Shown here in pieces: positions 25,844 through 35,576 of a DNA stretch of 64,000 nucleotides. Source of the DNA: Sphingobacterium sp. R2 (GTDB taxonomy: Bacteria; Bacteroidota; Bacteroidia; Sphingobacteriales; Sphingobacteriaceae); assembly GCF_040760075.1 (NCBI RefSeq), contig NZ_CP142884.1:2976001-3040000 (forward strand), in the 5' to 3' direction. Made by a program: the position numbers and the translations under genes. How positions within the stretch are numbered: position 1 is the first letter of the stretch; each line of letters starts with the position of its first letter. The notes beneath the pieces were generated by a model that worked only from the letters and a program-made list of their open reading frames with translations, was not told the DNA's origin and made no database searches.

Positions 25844-26422
25844 TTATTTTCTTGCTGGAGCAGCAGCAGGAGCTGCCGTTGCTGAAATACCTAATTTAGT
25901 TTTTACAGCAGCAGTTAAATCTTCTCCACCTTGGAAGTAAGGGATATTTGTACTTGAAATATCAAATACATAAGCCATACCTTTTTCTTTAGAAACAGCA
26001 TTTACAGCTTCGCCAACTTTTCTATGGATTGGAGCAATTAATTCTTCTTCTTTTTTATTTAAGTCTTCCTGAGCAGCTTGTTGAGCTGTTTGAATACGAG
26101 CTTGAATATCTTGCAATTCTTGACCTATCTTGTTGATTTCTGGATCAACTGTATCTTTATTTGCTTCACTTCTATTACGCAATTTATCGTTTGCATCTTT
26201 TTGTTTTGTTTGATAAATGGTAACCATATCTTGAATTTCTTTGGTTTTACCATCACTCAATGTTTTCAATTGCCCTTCAGCTGCTTTAAATTCAGATGTA
26301 GATTGAATTATTTCTGCAAAGTTGATATGACCAATCTTTTGTTGCGCATTTGCAAATTGAGTTGAGAAAAATACTGCCACTAAAGCAACCGCACCCTTTA
26401 ATAAATTTTTCATGCTTTTCAT
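25844..26422 (-). CDS. Skp/OmpH-family periplasmic chaperone (second copy)
   Basis: 192 residues. A signal peptide ends at NAQQ (about 25-28), followed by the N-terminal strand KIGHINFAEII, a long coiled-coil pair (about 45-125) that forms the tentacle of Skp, and the return strand YVFDISSTNIPYF (about 154-166). The C-terminal tail is Ala/Pro-rich (ATAAPAAAPARK). Skp holds unfolded outer-membrane proteins in the periplasm for delivery to BamA, whose gene lies upstream in the same cluster. A tandem paralogue lies 94 bp upstream. Alternative start ATG 26413. Confidence 0.9.
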   Translation of the reverse strand: MKSMKNLLKGAVALVAVFFSTQFANAQQKIGHINFAEIIQSTSEFKAAEGQLKTLSDGKTKEIQDMVTIYQTKQKDANDKLRNRSEANKDTVDPEINKIGQELQDIQARIQTAQQAAQEDLNKKEEELIAPIHRKVGEAVNAVSKEKGMAYVFDISSTNIPYFQGGEDLTAAVKTKLGISATAAPAAAPARK

Positions 26423-26516
26423 TTTAATCTAATGAGCCATCACTATGGCAATCTTTTAGTTTTTTAATTAATTACTATTAATATTATTTGTGTTCACAAT
26501 GATAATAAACTCCAGC

Positions 26517-27050
26517 CTAGTTTGCAAGACTAGGATTCGGTTTATACCCTAATTTTGTAATGACATCATTACTTTTATTCAATTTTGGATTAGCATAAAG
26601 AAAAGTTGACTCATTACCTTTATCCATAATAAAATCTACACCCTGTGCAGTAGCAACTTCTTGGATAGCTTTTGCTACACGATCTTGAATAGGCTTCATT
26701 AACTGTGCCCTTCTTTTAAAGAGGTCGCCTTCAAATCCAAATTTTTGTTTTTGATAGTCTTTTACTTCTTTTTCTCTTGTTACGATTTCATCCTCACGAC
26801 GGCGGCGCATGTCTTCATTGAGTAAAACTTGATCTTTCTGGTATGCCTGATAGAGCTTTTCGATTTCCGCATACTTCTGATCAACTTCTTCTTGCCATTG
26901 TTTAGACAGATCATCCAGCTGCTTTTGCGCAGTTGTATATTCAGGAATATGTTTTAAGATATATTCTGAATCAGCATATGCAATTTGTTGAGCAAATGTC
27001 GCTGTAGCACTAACGACTACAAAAGCTATAACTAACAATAGTTTTTTCAT
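26517..27050 (-). CDS. Skp/OmpH-family periplasmic chaperone (first copy)
   Basis: 177 residues with a signal peptide ending at FAQQ (about 18-22). It has the strand IAYADSEYIL (about 23-32), a long coiled coil rich in Glu, Gln and Lys (about 40-125) and the strand VDFIMDKGNESTFLY near 138-152. Its coiled coil is more acidic than that of its neighbour, so the two may form different oligomers or favour different clients. An AGGAA sequence lies 4 bases before the ATG. It is downstream of bamA, separated by a terminator, so it has its own promoter. Confidence 0.9.
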   Translation of the reverse strand: MKKLLLVIAFVVVSATATFAQQIAYADSEYILKHIPEYTTAQKQLDDLSKQWQEEVDQKYAEIEKLYQAYQKDQVLLNEDMRRRREDEIVTREKEVKDYQKQKFGFEGDLFKRRAQLMKPIQDRVAKAIQEVATAQGVDFIMDKGNESTFLYANPKLNKSNDVITKLGYKPNPSLAN

Positions 27051-27398
27051 ATTTCCTGTAAGTTTTTATAGACTATACGTTTAATTGTTTAACACTAATT
27101 TACCTTATGACTTTTGATAATTCCAAAAGTTTAATTTGGTAAATTCGTTCTACGTAAATTTAACGCTCAAAAATAAGAAAAAAGAAGCAATCTAATAGAT
27201 ATTTGTCAGGTTTAACACTATTTAACTTGTTGGTCAGTCTACCATAATTCTTCTCCTAATGTTGGCAAGGTATTCTTTTTAGCGCTAACGTAAGGCAAGA
27301 TTTTAAGGAAAACGTTTTTAAACAAAAAAGCTATCTACAATTTCTTGCGATAGCTTTTTTTTAAACTTTATGTCCAAATAGCTTGGAATCAACACGGA
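27051..27398. other. Gap between bamA and skp
   Basis: 348 bases with the bamA terminator at 27324-27360 and the promoter region of the first skp gene (27051-27200). Nothing else is recognisable. Confidence 0.5.
27324..27360 (-). terminator. Terminator of bamA
   Basis: 11-bp perfect stem AAAAAGCTATC/GATAGCTTTTT around a 13-nt loop, with T-rich flanks, 39 bases after the bamA stop codon. Confidence 0.8.
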
Positions 27399-29963
27399 CT
27401 AGAAACCGCCCATATTTTGCATGATACTGAATGTAAAGTTTTGTTTCCATGTACTGCTCGGCAAACCAGGGATAGGGTCGAATGCATGTCCATAGTCTAT
27501 TCCCAACATACCAAAGATAGGTAAGAAGATACGGGCACCTACACCTGCAGAGCGGCGAACTTTAAATGGATTGTATTCGGTAAACTTGTTCCAGGTATTT
27601 GCGGCTTCAGCAAATGCCAAGACGTAAACAGTTGCCTGGTCATTTAACATAACCGGATGACGCAACTCCATTTGATATTTTGTGTAAATTGGGCTACCTG
27701 AATTTCGCGCTACATTCACATTCTGTGTCCCTTCAGGAATGATTACACCATTTGCATAACCACGTAGTGCAACAATTTCCGAACCTTGTAAGTAATCAAA
27801 CCCTTGCATACCATCGCCCCCGACTTTAAAACGCTCGAACGTTGATATTTCAGTTTTGCTCGAATATTTACCTAAGAAACCAAATTGAGCTTGCGCTTTG
27901 AAAACAAGTTTACCAACAATTTTTGCATACCACTGCGAATCAAATTTCCATTTGTGATACTCAGTCCAACGGTAGCGTTCTTGCGCGGAACCATTTTTAT
28001 AGTCAATGTTATTGAACAATGAATATGGAGGGGTCAATTGTACAGAAAATTTGATATTAGAGCCCGAAGTAGGATAGATAGGAGCATCGATCGAATTACG
28101 GCTAAATTCTTGTGTCAAGTTGATATTATAGGCTGTACCATTATCAAACAGGAAATAATTTCCATAGTTTTGTAGCTTATAGCGCTGGAATGACAAAGAA
28201 GTATTTGCCTGGAACCAGTTGTCTGGCCATTGCAAGCGTTTACCTAAAGTAGCCGTAACACCCGTCATCCAGATCCGGTTTAACTCTGAATCTTTAACAA
28301 TTTGTTCTCCAGTATAATAGTTAAATCCTCCATAAGATGAGCTCGACGTATAGGCACTCAAGCCAAAATAAATTGGTTTTTTTCCACCTAGCCACGGCTC
28401 TGAGAACGAGAAGCTATACGATTGATAGCGTTTACCCGAAGTTTGCCCACGGACACTCAATTTCTGCCCATCCCCACGTGGCAAGGGTTTCCATGAACTT
28501 TTGTCAAAGAAATTGCTGGTAGAGAAGTTATTGAATGTTAATCCTAAGGTTCCGATAATCTGACCTGCACCATAACCACCAGAAAGTTCGACCTGATCCG
28601 AAGGTTTTTCTGTTACGTTATACACGATGTCCACTGTACCTTCTGCATAATTTAAATTGGTGGGTACCGGGTTGGTTTTCTGTTCATCAAAATTTCCCAG
28701 CTGCGCAATTTCACGCACACTTCGCATAATTTGTTCTTTTGAGAACTTTTGACCTGGTTTTGTGTAAATTGACCGTAATACAACACGGTCATTGGTAACA
28801 TCATTACCTTTGACAATAACATTGTTGATTGTATATTGAGCCCCCTCATATACGCGTAAATTCAAATCGATGGTGTCGTTGTAAATACGGGTTTGTTCAG
28901 GGTCTACCGAAAAAGTAAGATATCCATCGTTCATATAGATGGAAGAGATGTCATCACTATTTTTTGTGGGCCCCATCAATTTTGCGGTTAATTTTTCTTC
29001 TGAAAAGACATCGCCACGTTTGATTCCTAAAATTTTGTTAAGTAAAGTGTCAGAATATTTTGCGTTACCTGTCCAGACAATATTACCTACATAATATTTA
29101 GGACCTTCATAGATGTCAAAATTAACTAACACATTTTTCTCACCCTCTCGAATAACAGTATCTTTAAGGATAGTCGCATCACGATATCCTTTGTCAGCCA
29201 TTTTTTTGATGAGGTTTTCTTTACCTTCTTTGTATTTCTCTTCCTTGAATTTTCCTGGGCCAAAAATACGGTACCACATTTTTTGTTTGATAGGTTTGGC
29301 CATTTTTCTCAACTCTTTTTGGGAAAAATGCTCATTTCCCGTAAAAGTCATTTTTTTGACTCTAACCTTATGTTTTTTATCTACATCGGCAATAAGTATT
29401 TCATTATTAGCCTGTGCAGAGTCTTTTACCGTCTTTAACGTAATCTCCGGATATAAATAAGCTTTTTCTTTTAGAAAACGCTGAATAGTAGCACGTGTAG
29501 TATTCATCAAATTTTCATTGACGATTTTACCTGTGTTGCTATTTAAACGTTTGCGTACTTCTTCGGTTTGACTTTTACTTAAGCCATTGATGTCAATTCG
29601 AGTTAAACGGGGACGTTCTACTACACGAATGGTTAAAAATATATTTTCACCTTCAATTTTATCTGCCCATAATTCGACATCATCAAAGAGGCCTTGAGCC
29701 ATCATATCCTTCACTACTTTTGCAGTTGCCTCACTTGGAACTTCCAAATATTGACCGACCGACAATTTAGATATGGTAATTAATACATTTTTATCTAAAA
29801 ATTGTGTTCCAGTTATATCAATTGCACTAATTACATAGTTTTTGGGATTGAGATAGCTGATTTTTTCTGGGTCATTTAAATTGAAAGCACCTTTGTCCTG
29901 TCCGTAGACGAGCTGCATTGATGAGAGACCAAAAAATAGTATTACGGGTAGTATACGCTTCAT
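27399..29963 (-). CDS. bamA: Outer membrane protein assembly factor BamA
   Basis: Central subunit of the BAM complex, which folds beta-barrel proteins into the outer membrane. 854 residues with a signal peptide ending near YGQ (about 20-22). Five POTRA domains fill about 35-450 (for example KNYVISAIDITGTQF at the start of POTRA1), and a 16-strand barrel fills about 460-854 (LSGGYGAGQIIGTLGLTFNN opens it, and it ends FSIMQNMGGF). Family motif VRGY-like ALRGYA appears at about 734 in strand-loop 6, and GIDYGHAFD near the end. It sits after uppS, in the conserved uppS-bamA-skp order of Bacteroidota. Confidence 0.96.
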   Translation of the reverse strand: MKRILPVILFFGLSSMQLVYGQDKGAFNLNDPEKISYLNPKNYVISAIDITGTQFLDKNVLITISKLSVGQYLEVPSEATAKVVKDMMAQGLFDDVELWADKIEGENIFLTIRVVERPRLTRIDINGLSKSQTEEVRKRLNSNTGKIVNENLMNTTRATIQRFLKEKAYLYPEITLKTVKDSAQANNEILIADVDKKHKVRVKKMTFTGNEHFSQKELRKMAKPIKQKMWYRIFGPGKFKEEKYKEGKENLIKKMADKGYRDATILKDTVIREGEKNVLVNFDIYEGPKYYVGNIVWTGNAKYSDTLLNKILGIKRGDVFSEEKLTAKLMGPTKNSDDISSIYMNDGYLTFSVDPEQTRIYNDTIDLNLRVYEGAQYTINNVIVKGNDVTNDRVVLRSIYTKPGQKFSKEQIMRSVREIAQLGNFDEQKTNPVPTNLNYAEGTVDIVYNVTEKPSDQVELSGGYGAGQIIGTLGLTFNNFSTSNFFDKSSWKPLPRGDGQKLSVRGQTSGKRYQSYSFSFSEPWLGGKKPIYFGLSAYTSSSSYGGFNYYTGEQIVKDSELNRIWMTGVTATLGKRLQWPDNWFQANTSLSFQRYKLQNYGNYFLFDNGTAYNINLTQEFSRNSIDAPIYPTSGSNIKFSVQLTPPYSLFNNIDYKNGSAQERYRWTEYHKWKFDSQWYAKIVGKLVFKAQAQFGFLGKYSSKTEISTFERFKVGGDGMQGFDYLQGSEIVALRGYANGVIIPEGTQNVNVARNSGSPIYTKYQMELRHPVMLNDQATVYVLAFAEAANTWNKFTEYNPFKVRRSAGVGARIFLPIFGMLGIDYGHAFDPIPGLPSSTWKQNFTFSIMQNMGGF

Positions 29964-30076
29964 TTATCTAAAATTATTGGCGCTAAAGTACACCAATCGT
30001 TTGTTAATTTTTGTTAATTAAGAAAATTTAACCAGCTTGTTTTCTTCAAATCAGTGGACAAATTTAATAAAATCAT

Positions 30077-30814
30077 TTATAACTGCTCACTTGTTTTTCC
30101 AAACCTTCTTTCGCGCTGTTGGTAGTCTACTATTGATTTGTACAAATCCTCTTTAGTAAACTCAGGCCACATCTTATCTAAGAAGCATAGTTCTGAGTAA
30201 GCAATTTGCCAAAGTAGAAAGTTGCTTATTCTCAATTCTCCACTTGTACGTATGAGCAGATCAGGGTCTGGAAGGTTTTGCGTATAGAGGTTTGAAGCAA
30301 ATGACTCATCGTCAATTTCATCTATAGTGAGTAGTCCATCTTTTACTTGTTGTGCTAGATTTCGAGTAGCATCTAGGATTTCTTGGCGGGAACTGTAGCT
30401 CAATGCTAACGTCAACGTACAGTGTTTATTTTCTTTCGTCGCTACTATGGTCTCTTGAAGCTTTTTTTGTGCATGTAAAGGTAGTTTGCTAATGTCGCCA
30501 ATGACATTCAAGCGAACGCCATTTTCCTGAAAAGTTTTAATTTCTTTTTTGAGTGAAGAAACCAATAGCTCCATTAGCGCCATGACTTCTAGTTTAGGTC
30601 TATTCCAGTTTTCTGCAGAAAATGCGTAAAGTGTCAGAAATTTAATATTGGCTTTTACACATCCTTCTAAAGCTTCTCTCACTGCTTTTACACCATTTTG
30701 GTGCCCAAAAACACGAAGTTTTCCTTTCTGTTTTGCCCAGCGTCCATTTCCATCCATGATGATGGCGATATGCTGTGGCAACTTAATATTATCTATCTGA
30801 TCTAAAAAACTCAT
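30077..30814 (-). CDS. uppS: Isoprenyl transferase (undecaprenyl diphosphate synthase)
   Basis: Cytosolic cis-prenyltransferase that makes undecaprenyl diphosphate, the lipid carrier for cell-wall and surface polysaccharide synthesis. 245 residues, standard for the family. Motif I is HIAIIMDGNGRWAKQ with the catalytic Asp at 21; the C-terminal signature RTSGELRISNFLLWQ is followed by SELCFLDKMWPEF. The MSFLDQ start is used because it gives the normal length; an upstream ATG (30841) is in frame. It lies 113 bp upstream of bamA on the same strand. Confidence 0.95.
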   Translation of the reverse strand: MSFLDQIDNIKLPQHIAIIMDGNGRWAKQKGKLRVFGHQNGVKAVREALEGCVKANIKFLTLYAFSAENWNRPKLEVMALMELLVSSLKKEIKTFQENGVRLNVIGDISKLPLHAQKKLQETIVATKENKHCTLTLALSYSSRQEILDATRNLAQQVKDGLLTIDEIDDESFASNLYTQNLPDPDLLIRTSGELRISNFLLWQIAYSELCFLDKMWPEFTKEDLYKSIVDYQQRERRFGKTSEQL

Positions 30815-31120
30815 TTTTGCTGTTTTCAATAAAATTAACACCTTAACGGTGATGCTGTTTCGGTGTGTTAAAACCTATGCTTTGTATTCTGTATTCCTAT
30901 CAATGAATAGTGTTTGTTAAACTTTTTATCGAATGAATGATTTCATGCGCATTTCTCATAGGAACTTAATCATTCTACCGTCCTTTACTTCTTCCAAATA
31001 TCGATTTTTAATTGGAAATTCAGAAGTACATTATATATAAAGATTGATTGAAATATCTTGGGCAATAAGTTTTGGTGCTTTTTTTCAACTAGCCTGAGCT
31101 AGTTTGAATTTAGTAATAGC

Positions 31121-32005
31121 TTAATAGTTCCTGACATCAATCCCCCAAAGTAATTTCTCTCGCAATGTGCTGAAAAAGCTCTCATGGGGAAGTCTAATGA
31201 GATTAATCGTAAATGGAGCCTGTTTAATCGTTAATTTTATGGATGTATCAATAGATTCATTTTTCGAATCACAGCTTAGAATGTATTGGTTGCTCCGGCT
31301 TTCTATTTCTAACTCCAGGGTAAACTGATTGGAAATGACAATCGGTCTAACATTAAGATTGTGAGGTGAAATAGGGGTTATCACGAAATTACCACTTTCG
31401 GGCATAATAATAGGTCCGCCACAACTCAGCGAGTATGCCGTGGAACCGGTAGGTGTAGCGATAATTAGTCCATCAGCCCAATATGAATTAAGCCATTCGC
31501 CATTGATGCGGGCGTTTACGGTAATCATAGCCGAGCTATCGTAACGAAATACCGTAATATCGTTCAGAGCGTAGTGATTACCTTGGAACAAATTTGTCTG
31601 CTCGGATTCGACAGAAAGCAATACACGCTTTTGTATGCTATAACGCTGGTTAAGAATGTCATCCAAAGAGTCTTCAAAATCATTTTTATTGATTGAGGCT
31701 AGGAAACCAAGTCGACCAAAATTCATTCCAGCGATTGGAATTCCAGAATCTTTTATTAGTGAAACGGCAGACAACATTGTTCCATCCCCACCCAAACTCA
31801 GCATAATGTGGATACAACCTTTAATTTCCTGGTACGTATTGTATGTTAAGAAATTAAAATCACATTCAAACTGTGTGATGAGAAATTTATGGAATGGTTC
31901 ATACACCCAAATTTCAATATTTTTATCTACAAGATATTCAAACAAGTGTTTCACATGTGTTATAACAGAGGGTTGAAACTCTCTTCCATATATTGCGATT
32001 CTCAT
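31121..32005 (-). CDS. nadK: NAD kinase
   Basis: Phosphorylates NAD to NADP in the cytosol. 294 residues, usual for the bacterial family. Seen: LGGDGTML (71-78) with the catalytic Asp at 74, NFGRLGFLAS (about 95-104), the substrate motif GLIIATPTGSTAYSLSCGGPI and the ISPHNLNVRP segment. It lies 50 bp downstream of the CBS gene and upstream of uppS on the same strand, the usual Bacteroidota order. Confidence 0.95.
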   Translation of the reverse strand: MRIAIYGREFQPSVITHVKHLFEYLVDKNIEIWVYEPFHKFLITQFECDFNFLTYNTYQEIKGCIHIMLSLGGDGTMLSAVSLIKDSGIPIAGMNFGRLGFLASINKNDFEDSLDDILNQRYSIQKRVLLSVESEQTNLFQGNHYALNDITVFRYDSSAMITVNARINGEWLNSYWADGLIIATPTGSTAYSLSCGGPIIMPESGNFVITPISPHNLNVRPIVISNQFTLELEIESRSNQYILSCDSKNESIDTSIKLTIKQAPFTINLIRLPHESFFSTLREKLLWGIDVRNY

Positions 32006-32054
32006 ATTGTTTTCAATTTTAATGGGGGCAAAGATGAGAAAAAAATAATTCTAA

Positions 32055-32723
32055 TTATATGTTGATGTAATTCATGAGCTGTTGATAGCGGTCGGCAGTG
32101 TCATCGAAGGATGCTATCGTATTGTGAGTTTCCAAAATTATGTAGTTGTGTCGCAAAAATGAATTGAGCAAAGCACCAATATTTGATTTGTCTATTTTTA
32201 GTGTAACTTCAATATTATCGGTGTCCAAATTTATTTTGGTAGCACAATTGAGAATTCTGCAATTATCACTTTCCACGAGATGCGCAATTTGAGACAATGA
32301 AAAATCATGTAGTCCGATGGCTAAGACAATAATTGCGCCCGATTCATTCTGTGATTGAATCAAACTGATTGCTTTTAAGACATCTAACTGCGTACAGACT
32401 CCAATATATTTGTTGTCCTGGTCCAAAATAGGAACAATTGTACTATTGTACACAGTCATCATCACCAGGGCATCATAAGGATGTTGATTAAACTTTAACG
32501 GTATTGGAACTGTATTTATGGGGATGGAAGAAAGCAATGCTTCCTCGTCTTCGGCTTCCAATAAAATGGTTTCATTGACCAAGCCAATATATTCGTCACC
32601 ATTTAAAACAATTAATTCTTTACAAAGCATATCTTGGAGCTTTTCGAGCGCCTGTTGTATTGAATCAGCATTTTGAATGCTGAAATCTGCGTTTGAAAGA
32701 AATTGACTTATTAGCATATCCAA
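32055..32723 (-). CDS. CBS-domain protein
   Basis: 222 residues: a tandem CBS pair (about 5-125; motifs such as NGDEYIGLVNE and YIGVCTQLDVLKAI) followed by a C-terminal domain of about 90 residues that looks ACT-like (SQIAHLVESDNCRILNCATK, then a beta strand and DNIEVTLKI). CBS pairs usually sense adenosyl nucleotides. It lies directly upstream of nadK, as in other Bacteroidota, which suggests a role tied to NADP or energy charge, though none is proven. ATG 32717 is an alternative start. Confidence 0.85.
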   Translation of the reverse strand: MDMLISQFLSNADFSIQNADSIQQALEKLQDMLCKELIVLNGDEYIGLVNETILLEAEDEEALLSSIPINTVPIPLKFNQHPYDALVMMTVYNSTIVPILDQDNKYIGVCTQLDVLKAISLIQSQNESGAIIVLAIGLHDFSLSQIAHLVESDNCRILNCATKINLDTDNIEVTLKIDKSNIGALLNSFLRHNYIILETHNTIASFDDTADRYQQLMNYINI

Positions 32724-32969
32724 ACTTAATAAAAAAACTAGGTCAAAAGAAATTTTCGAAGATGAGATTTCTGCTTAATTGTTTGAGTTGCTGAAGCACT
32801 TCAAAAACTCAGGCAAAAGGACAGATTGCATAATCGCAAATAAGTACATTTTTAAAGTTTAAAATTGTACTTTTATTACCGTTCTGTTATTATTTTTGTC
32901 AGCGAATTGAGAAAGGCTTGGTTAGAAGCCTTTCTAAAGATGTAATTTCTAATCAGAAAAATAGGATTG

Positions 32970-33803
32970 ATGACCACAAGCGAGAATAAAAAATTTATTG
33001 ATATACGTGAAGTTATTCACAAAAAGAACGCGGGGCTTGCTAAATGGATTCCGTCTTTTTTAATGAATTATTTAAAAAGGACAATTCATGAAGATGAGAT
33101 AAATGATATTATGACACGCTTTGCAGACCTTCAGGGATTGGATTTTGTTGATGCTCTGATCAATGATCTGGATGTAAAGGTCAATTTGTACGGTGCGGAA
33201 AATATTCCAGCATCGGATCCTGTAATTTTTGCATCCAATCATCCTTTGGGCGGATTGGACGGTATCGCATTTATGCATGCTATTGGTAAGCACCGGCGTG
33301 ACGTCAAATTTTTAGTGAATGATATTCTATTAAATATAGGCAATTTGAGACCCCTCTTTGTGGGTGTAAACAAGCTCGGAGGGCAAGGAAAACAGGCTAT
33401 TACAGCGATTGAAGAAGCTTATGGTGCCGATGACGCGCTATTGGTATTTCCAGCTGGTTTGGTTTCCAGAAAACAAAAAGATGGCCATATTGAGGATCTT
33501 GAATGGAAGAAAAGTTTCATCAGTAAGGCAAAAAAATATAAAAAAGATGTCATTCCAGTGTTAATCGACGGTAAAAACTCTAAGTTTTTTTATAATTTTG
33601 CAAGGCTTAGACAGAAAATAGGTCTTAAGGTAAACATTGAAATGTTATATTTACCTGATGAAATGTTTGCTCAACGTGGGCATACCGTTAATATTATAGT
33701 AGGAGAACGAATCCCTTATACAGCGTTTGATCAATCAAAAAACGAAAAAACTTGGGCTGAGGAAGTGAAAAGAAGGGTTTATGGATTGGCTCAAGAAAAA
33801 TAG
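32970..33803 (+). CDS. glsA: GlsA-like lyso-aminolipid O-acyltransferase (PlsC family)
   Basis: 277-residue PlsC-type acyltransferase. Motif 1 is NHPLGGLDG (His91, Asp97), an H-X5-D spacing instead of the usual H-X4-D and characteristic of the OlsA/GlsA-like branch. Motif 3 is VFPAGLVSR in place of FPEGTRS. It stops 5 bases before a GNAT acyltransferase gene, the same pair as glsA and glsB for glycine lipid synthesis in Bacteroides thetaiotaomicron. GlsA adds the second, ester-linked fatty acid to N-(3-hydroxyacyl)glycine. The ATG at 32970 is preferred to the overlapping TTG at 32967. In this organism the headgroup could be glycine, serine-glycine or ornithine. Confidence 0.8.
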   Translation: MTTSENKKFIDIREVIHKKNAGLAKWIPSFLMNYLKRTIHEDEINDIMTRFADLQGLDFVDALINDLDVKVNLYGAENIPASDPVIFASNHPLGGLDGIAFMHAIGKHRRDVKFLVNDILLNIGNLRPLFVGVNKLGGQGKQAITAIEEAYGADDALLVFPAGLVSRKQKDGHIEDLEWKKSFISKAKKYKKDVIPVLIDGKNSKFFYNFARLRQKIGLKVNIEMLYLPDEMFAQRGHTVNIIVGERIPYTAFDQSKNEKTWAEEVKRRVYGLAQEK

Positions 33804-33808
33804 AATTT

Positions 33809-34768
33809 ATGCAAGAAATTATACCTCCAGTTGATAGAGCATTATTGAAGACCGAATTGAATAAAGACGTTTTCTTACGATATACCAACAATGGAAATAA
33901 CGAGATATATTTAATCAACTATCATAATTCGCCGAATGTCATGCGGGAAATTGGGCGTTTACGTGAGTTGACTTTTCGTGGGGCAGGCGGAGGTACAGGA
34001 CTTTCAATTGATATTGATGAAAATGATACCTGCGAAGATTGTTACGATCAGTTGATCGCATGGAATCCCGAAGATGAGGAAGTGGTTGCTGGTTATCGTG
34101 TCATTAAATGTGCTGACGCTGGAGAGGTAAATGGTGTGCCCAATTTGTCAACAGCGCATTATTTTCAGTTTTCTGATTTGTTCGCACAAGAGTATTTGCC
34201 TTACACCATAGAATTGGGGCGCTCTTTTGTTCAACCTAAATACCAACCCGCCATAGATAATCGAAAAGGAATTTTTTCATTAGATAACTTATGGGACGGC
34301 TTAGGAGCTTTGGTTATGCTTAATCCGGAAATAAAATATCTCTTCGGTAAGGTAACGATGTATCCGCATTACAATAAAGATGCGCGTGATATGCTACTTT
34401 ACTTTATGGATTATTATTTCCCTGATCACGACAACTTGGTGTTACCCCTTCCTGCATTGGAAATCAAGAACGATTACGATCGTTTTATCGGCATTTTTGA
34501 TGGATTGGATTATAGGGAGGGATATAAAGTTTTAAACAGTCGTGTAAGGGCATTGGGAGAGAACATTCCACCACTCATCAATACGTATATGAACCTTTCG
34601 CCAACCATGAAATCTTTTGGTATAGCACGTAATGATGAATTTGGTACGGTGGAGGAAAAAGGTATCTTAATTGTAATAGACGATGTATACCCTGGCAAGA
34701 AGGAACGTCATATGAATACGTTTGAGCGGGATCGTGAATATGGTCATCGAAAGCCTAAACGCGGGTAA
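33809..34768 (+). CDS. glsB: GlsB-like N-acyltransferase (GNAT fold, OlsB-related)
   Basis: 319-residue GNAT-fold protein of the OlsB/hemolysin-associated family. N-terminal IGRLRELTFRGAGGGTG (about 49-65) and VVAGYRVIKC (about 91-100) are the acyl-donor-side motifs; SFVQPKYQ (about 139-146) is also typical. It would link a 3-hydroxy fatty acid from acyl-ACP to the amino group of an amino acid, the first step of glycine or ornithine lipid synthesis. Translationally coupled with glsA (5-bp gap), though its order is reversed from the reaction order. Headgroup specificity cannot be read from the sequence. Confidence 0.78.
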   Translation: MQEIIPPVDRALLKTELNKDVFLRYTNNGNNEIYLINYHNSPNVMREIGRLRELTFRGAGGGTGLSIDIDENDTCEDCYDQLIAWNPEDEEVVAGYRVIKCADAGEVNGVPNLSTAHYFQFSDLFAQEYLPYTIELGRSFVQPKYQPAIDNRKGIFSLDNLWDGLGALVMLNPEIKYLFGKVTMYPHYNKDARDMLLYFMDYYFPDHDNLVLPLPALEIKNDYDRFIGIFDGLDYREGYKVLNSRVRALGENIPPLINTYMNLSPTMKSFGIARNDEFGTVEEKGILIVIDDVYPGKKERHMNTFERDREYGHRKPKRG

Positions 34769-34772
34769 AAAA

Positions 34773-34807
34773 CTAAAAGGGGATTCATAAATTGAATCCC
34801 CTTTTAG
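34773..34807. terminator. Bidirectional terminator between glsB and glpF
   Basis: Perfect 15-bp stem CTAAAAGGGGATTCA/TGAATCCCCTTTTAG with a 5-nt loop, exactly between the two convergent units. Confidence 0.85.
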
Positions 34808-34826
34808 CTGTTATAAAATACGCTAA

Positions 34827-35567
34827 CTAGGCAGGCTTTATACATATATAGAGTGCAAAGGCTAAAATAGCGCCTATGATGGGCCCCAAGATAGGAATCC
34901 ATGCATAGGACCAGTCCGAGCTGCCTTTACCTTTAATTGGCCAAAGCGCATGAAATAGGCGTGGACCGAGATCACGGGCAGGATTTATGGCATAGCCTGT
35001 AGTACCTCCTAATGATAGACCGATGGCCCAAACGACGAAAGCGACAGGAATAGCACCAAGGGAACCCATCCCGATGGGCTCAGTTTTTTCATTGATGGTA
35101 ATCTCTTGGCCTGTAATGAAGAAAATCGCAAAAATTAACACAAAGGTTCCGATGATTTCACTCACCAGGTTTGTTGAAGTATTTCGTATGTTCGGTATAG
35201 TGGCAAAAACACCGAGTTTGGTCGTGGCATCTGAAGTAGCGTCAAAGTGATCTTTGTGCATGAAGTAGGTTAACATGGCGCCACAGAAACCGCCGGCAAT
35301 TTGCGCAAGAATATAGCCAGGTACTTCCGTCCATGAGAGTCCATTATTCAGAGCGACAGCAATTGTTACTGCAGGGTTGAGGTGCGCACCGGTATAGGGT
35401 CCGGCAAATACTACCCCCACGTATACTGCAAGTGCCCATGCCGTAGTGATTACAATCCATCCTCCATTTTCTCCTTTTGTACCTTTCAATATAACGTTGG
35501 CGACAACTCCGTTCCCCAAAAGTAATAGGAGTGTTGTACCGATAAATTCTGCTAAATAATGGTTCAT
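34827..35567 (-). CDS. glpF: Glycerol facilitator (MIP/aquaporin family)
   Basis: Inner-membrane channel for passive glycerol entry, 246 residues with six membrane helices. Both NPA half-helix motifs are intact: HLNPAVT (about 62-68) and NPARDLGPR (about 193-201). The Asp after the second NPA is typical of glycerol facilitators rather than water-only aquaporins. The gene starts 9 bases after glpK ends, so it is the last cistron of glpD-glpK-glpF, with a terminator just downstream. Confidence 0.93.
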   Translation of the reverse strand: MNHYLAEFIGTTLLLLLGNGVVANVILKGTKGENGGWIVITTAWALAVYVGVVFAGPYTGAHLNPAVTIAVALNNGLSWTEVPGYILAQIAGGFCGAMLTYFMHKDHFDATSDATTKLGVFATIPNIRNTSTNLVSEIIGTFVLIFAIFFITGQEITINEKTEPIGMGSLGAIPVAFVVWAIGLSLGGTTGYAINPARDLGPRLFHALWPIKGKGSSDWSYAWIPILGPIIGAILAFALYICIKPA

Positions 35568-35576
35568 GCTTGTGGA

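Noticed and set aside
31095..31120. Inverted repeat CAACTAGC/GCTAGTTTG after nadK as a terminator
   Set aside because: On the transcribed (minus) strand it is followed by A rather than T residues, so it does not resemble a rho-independent terminator.
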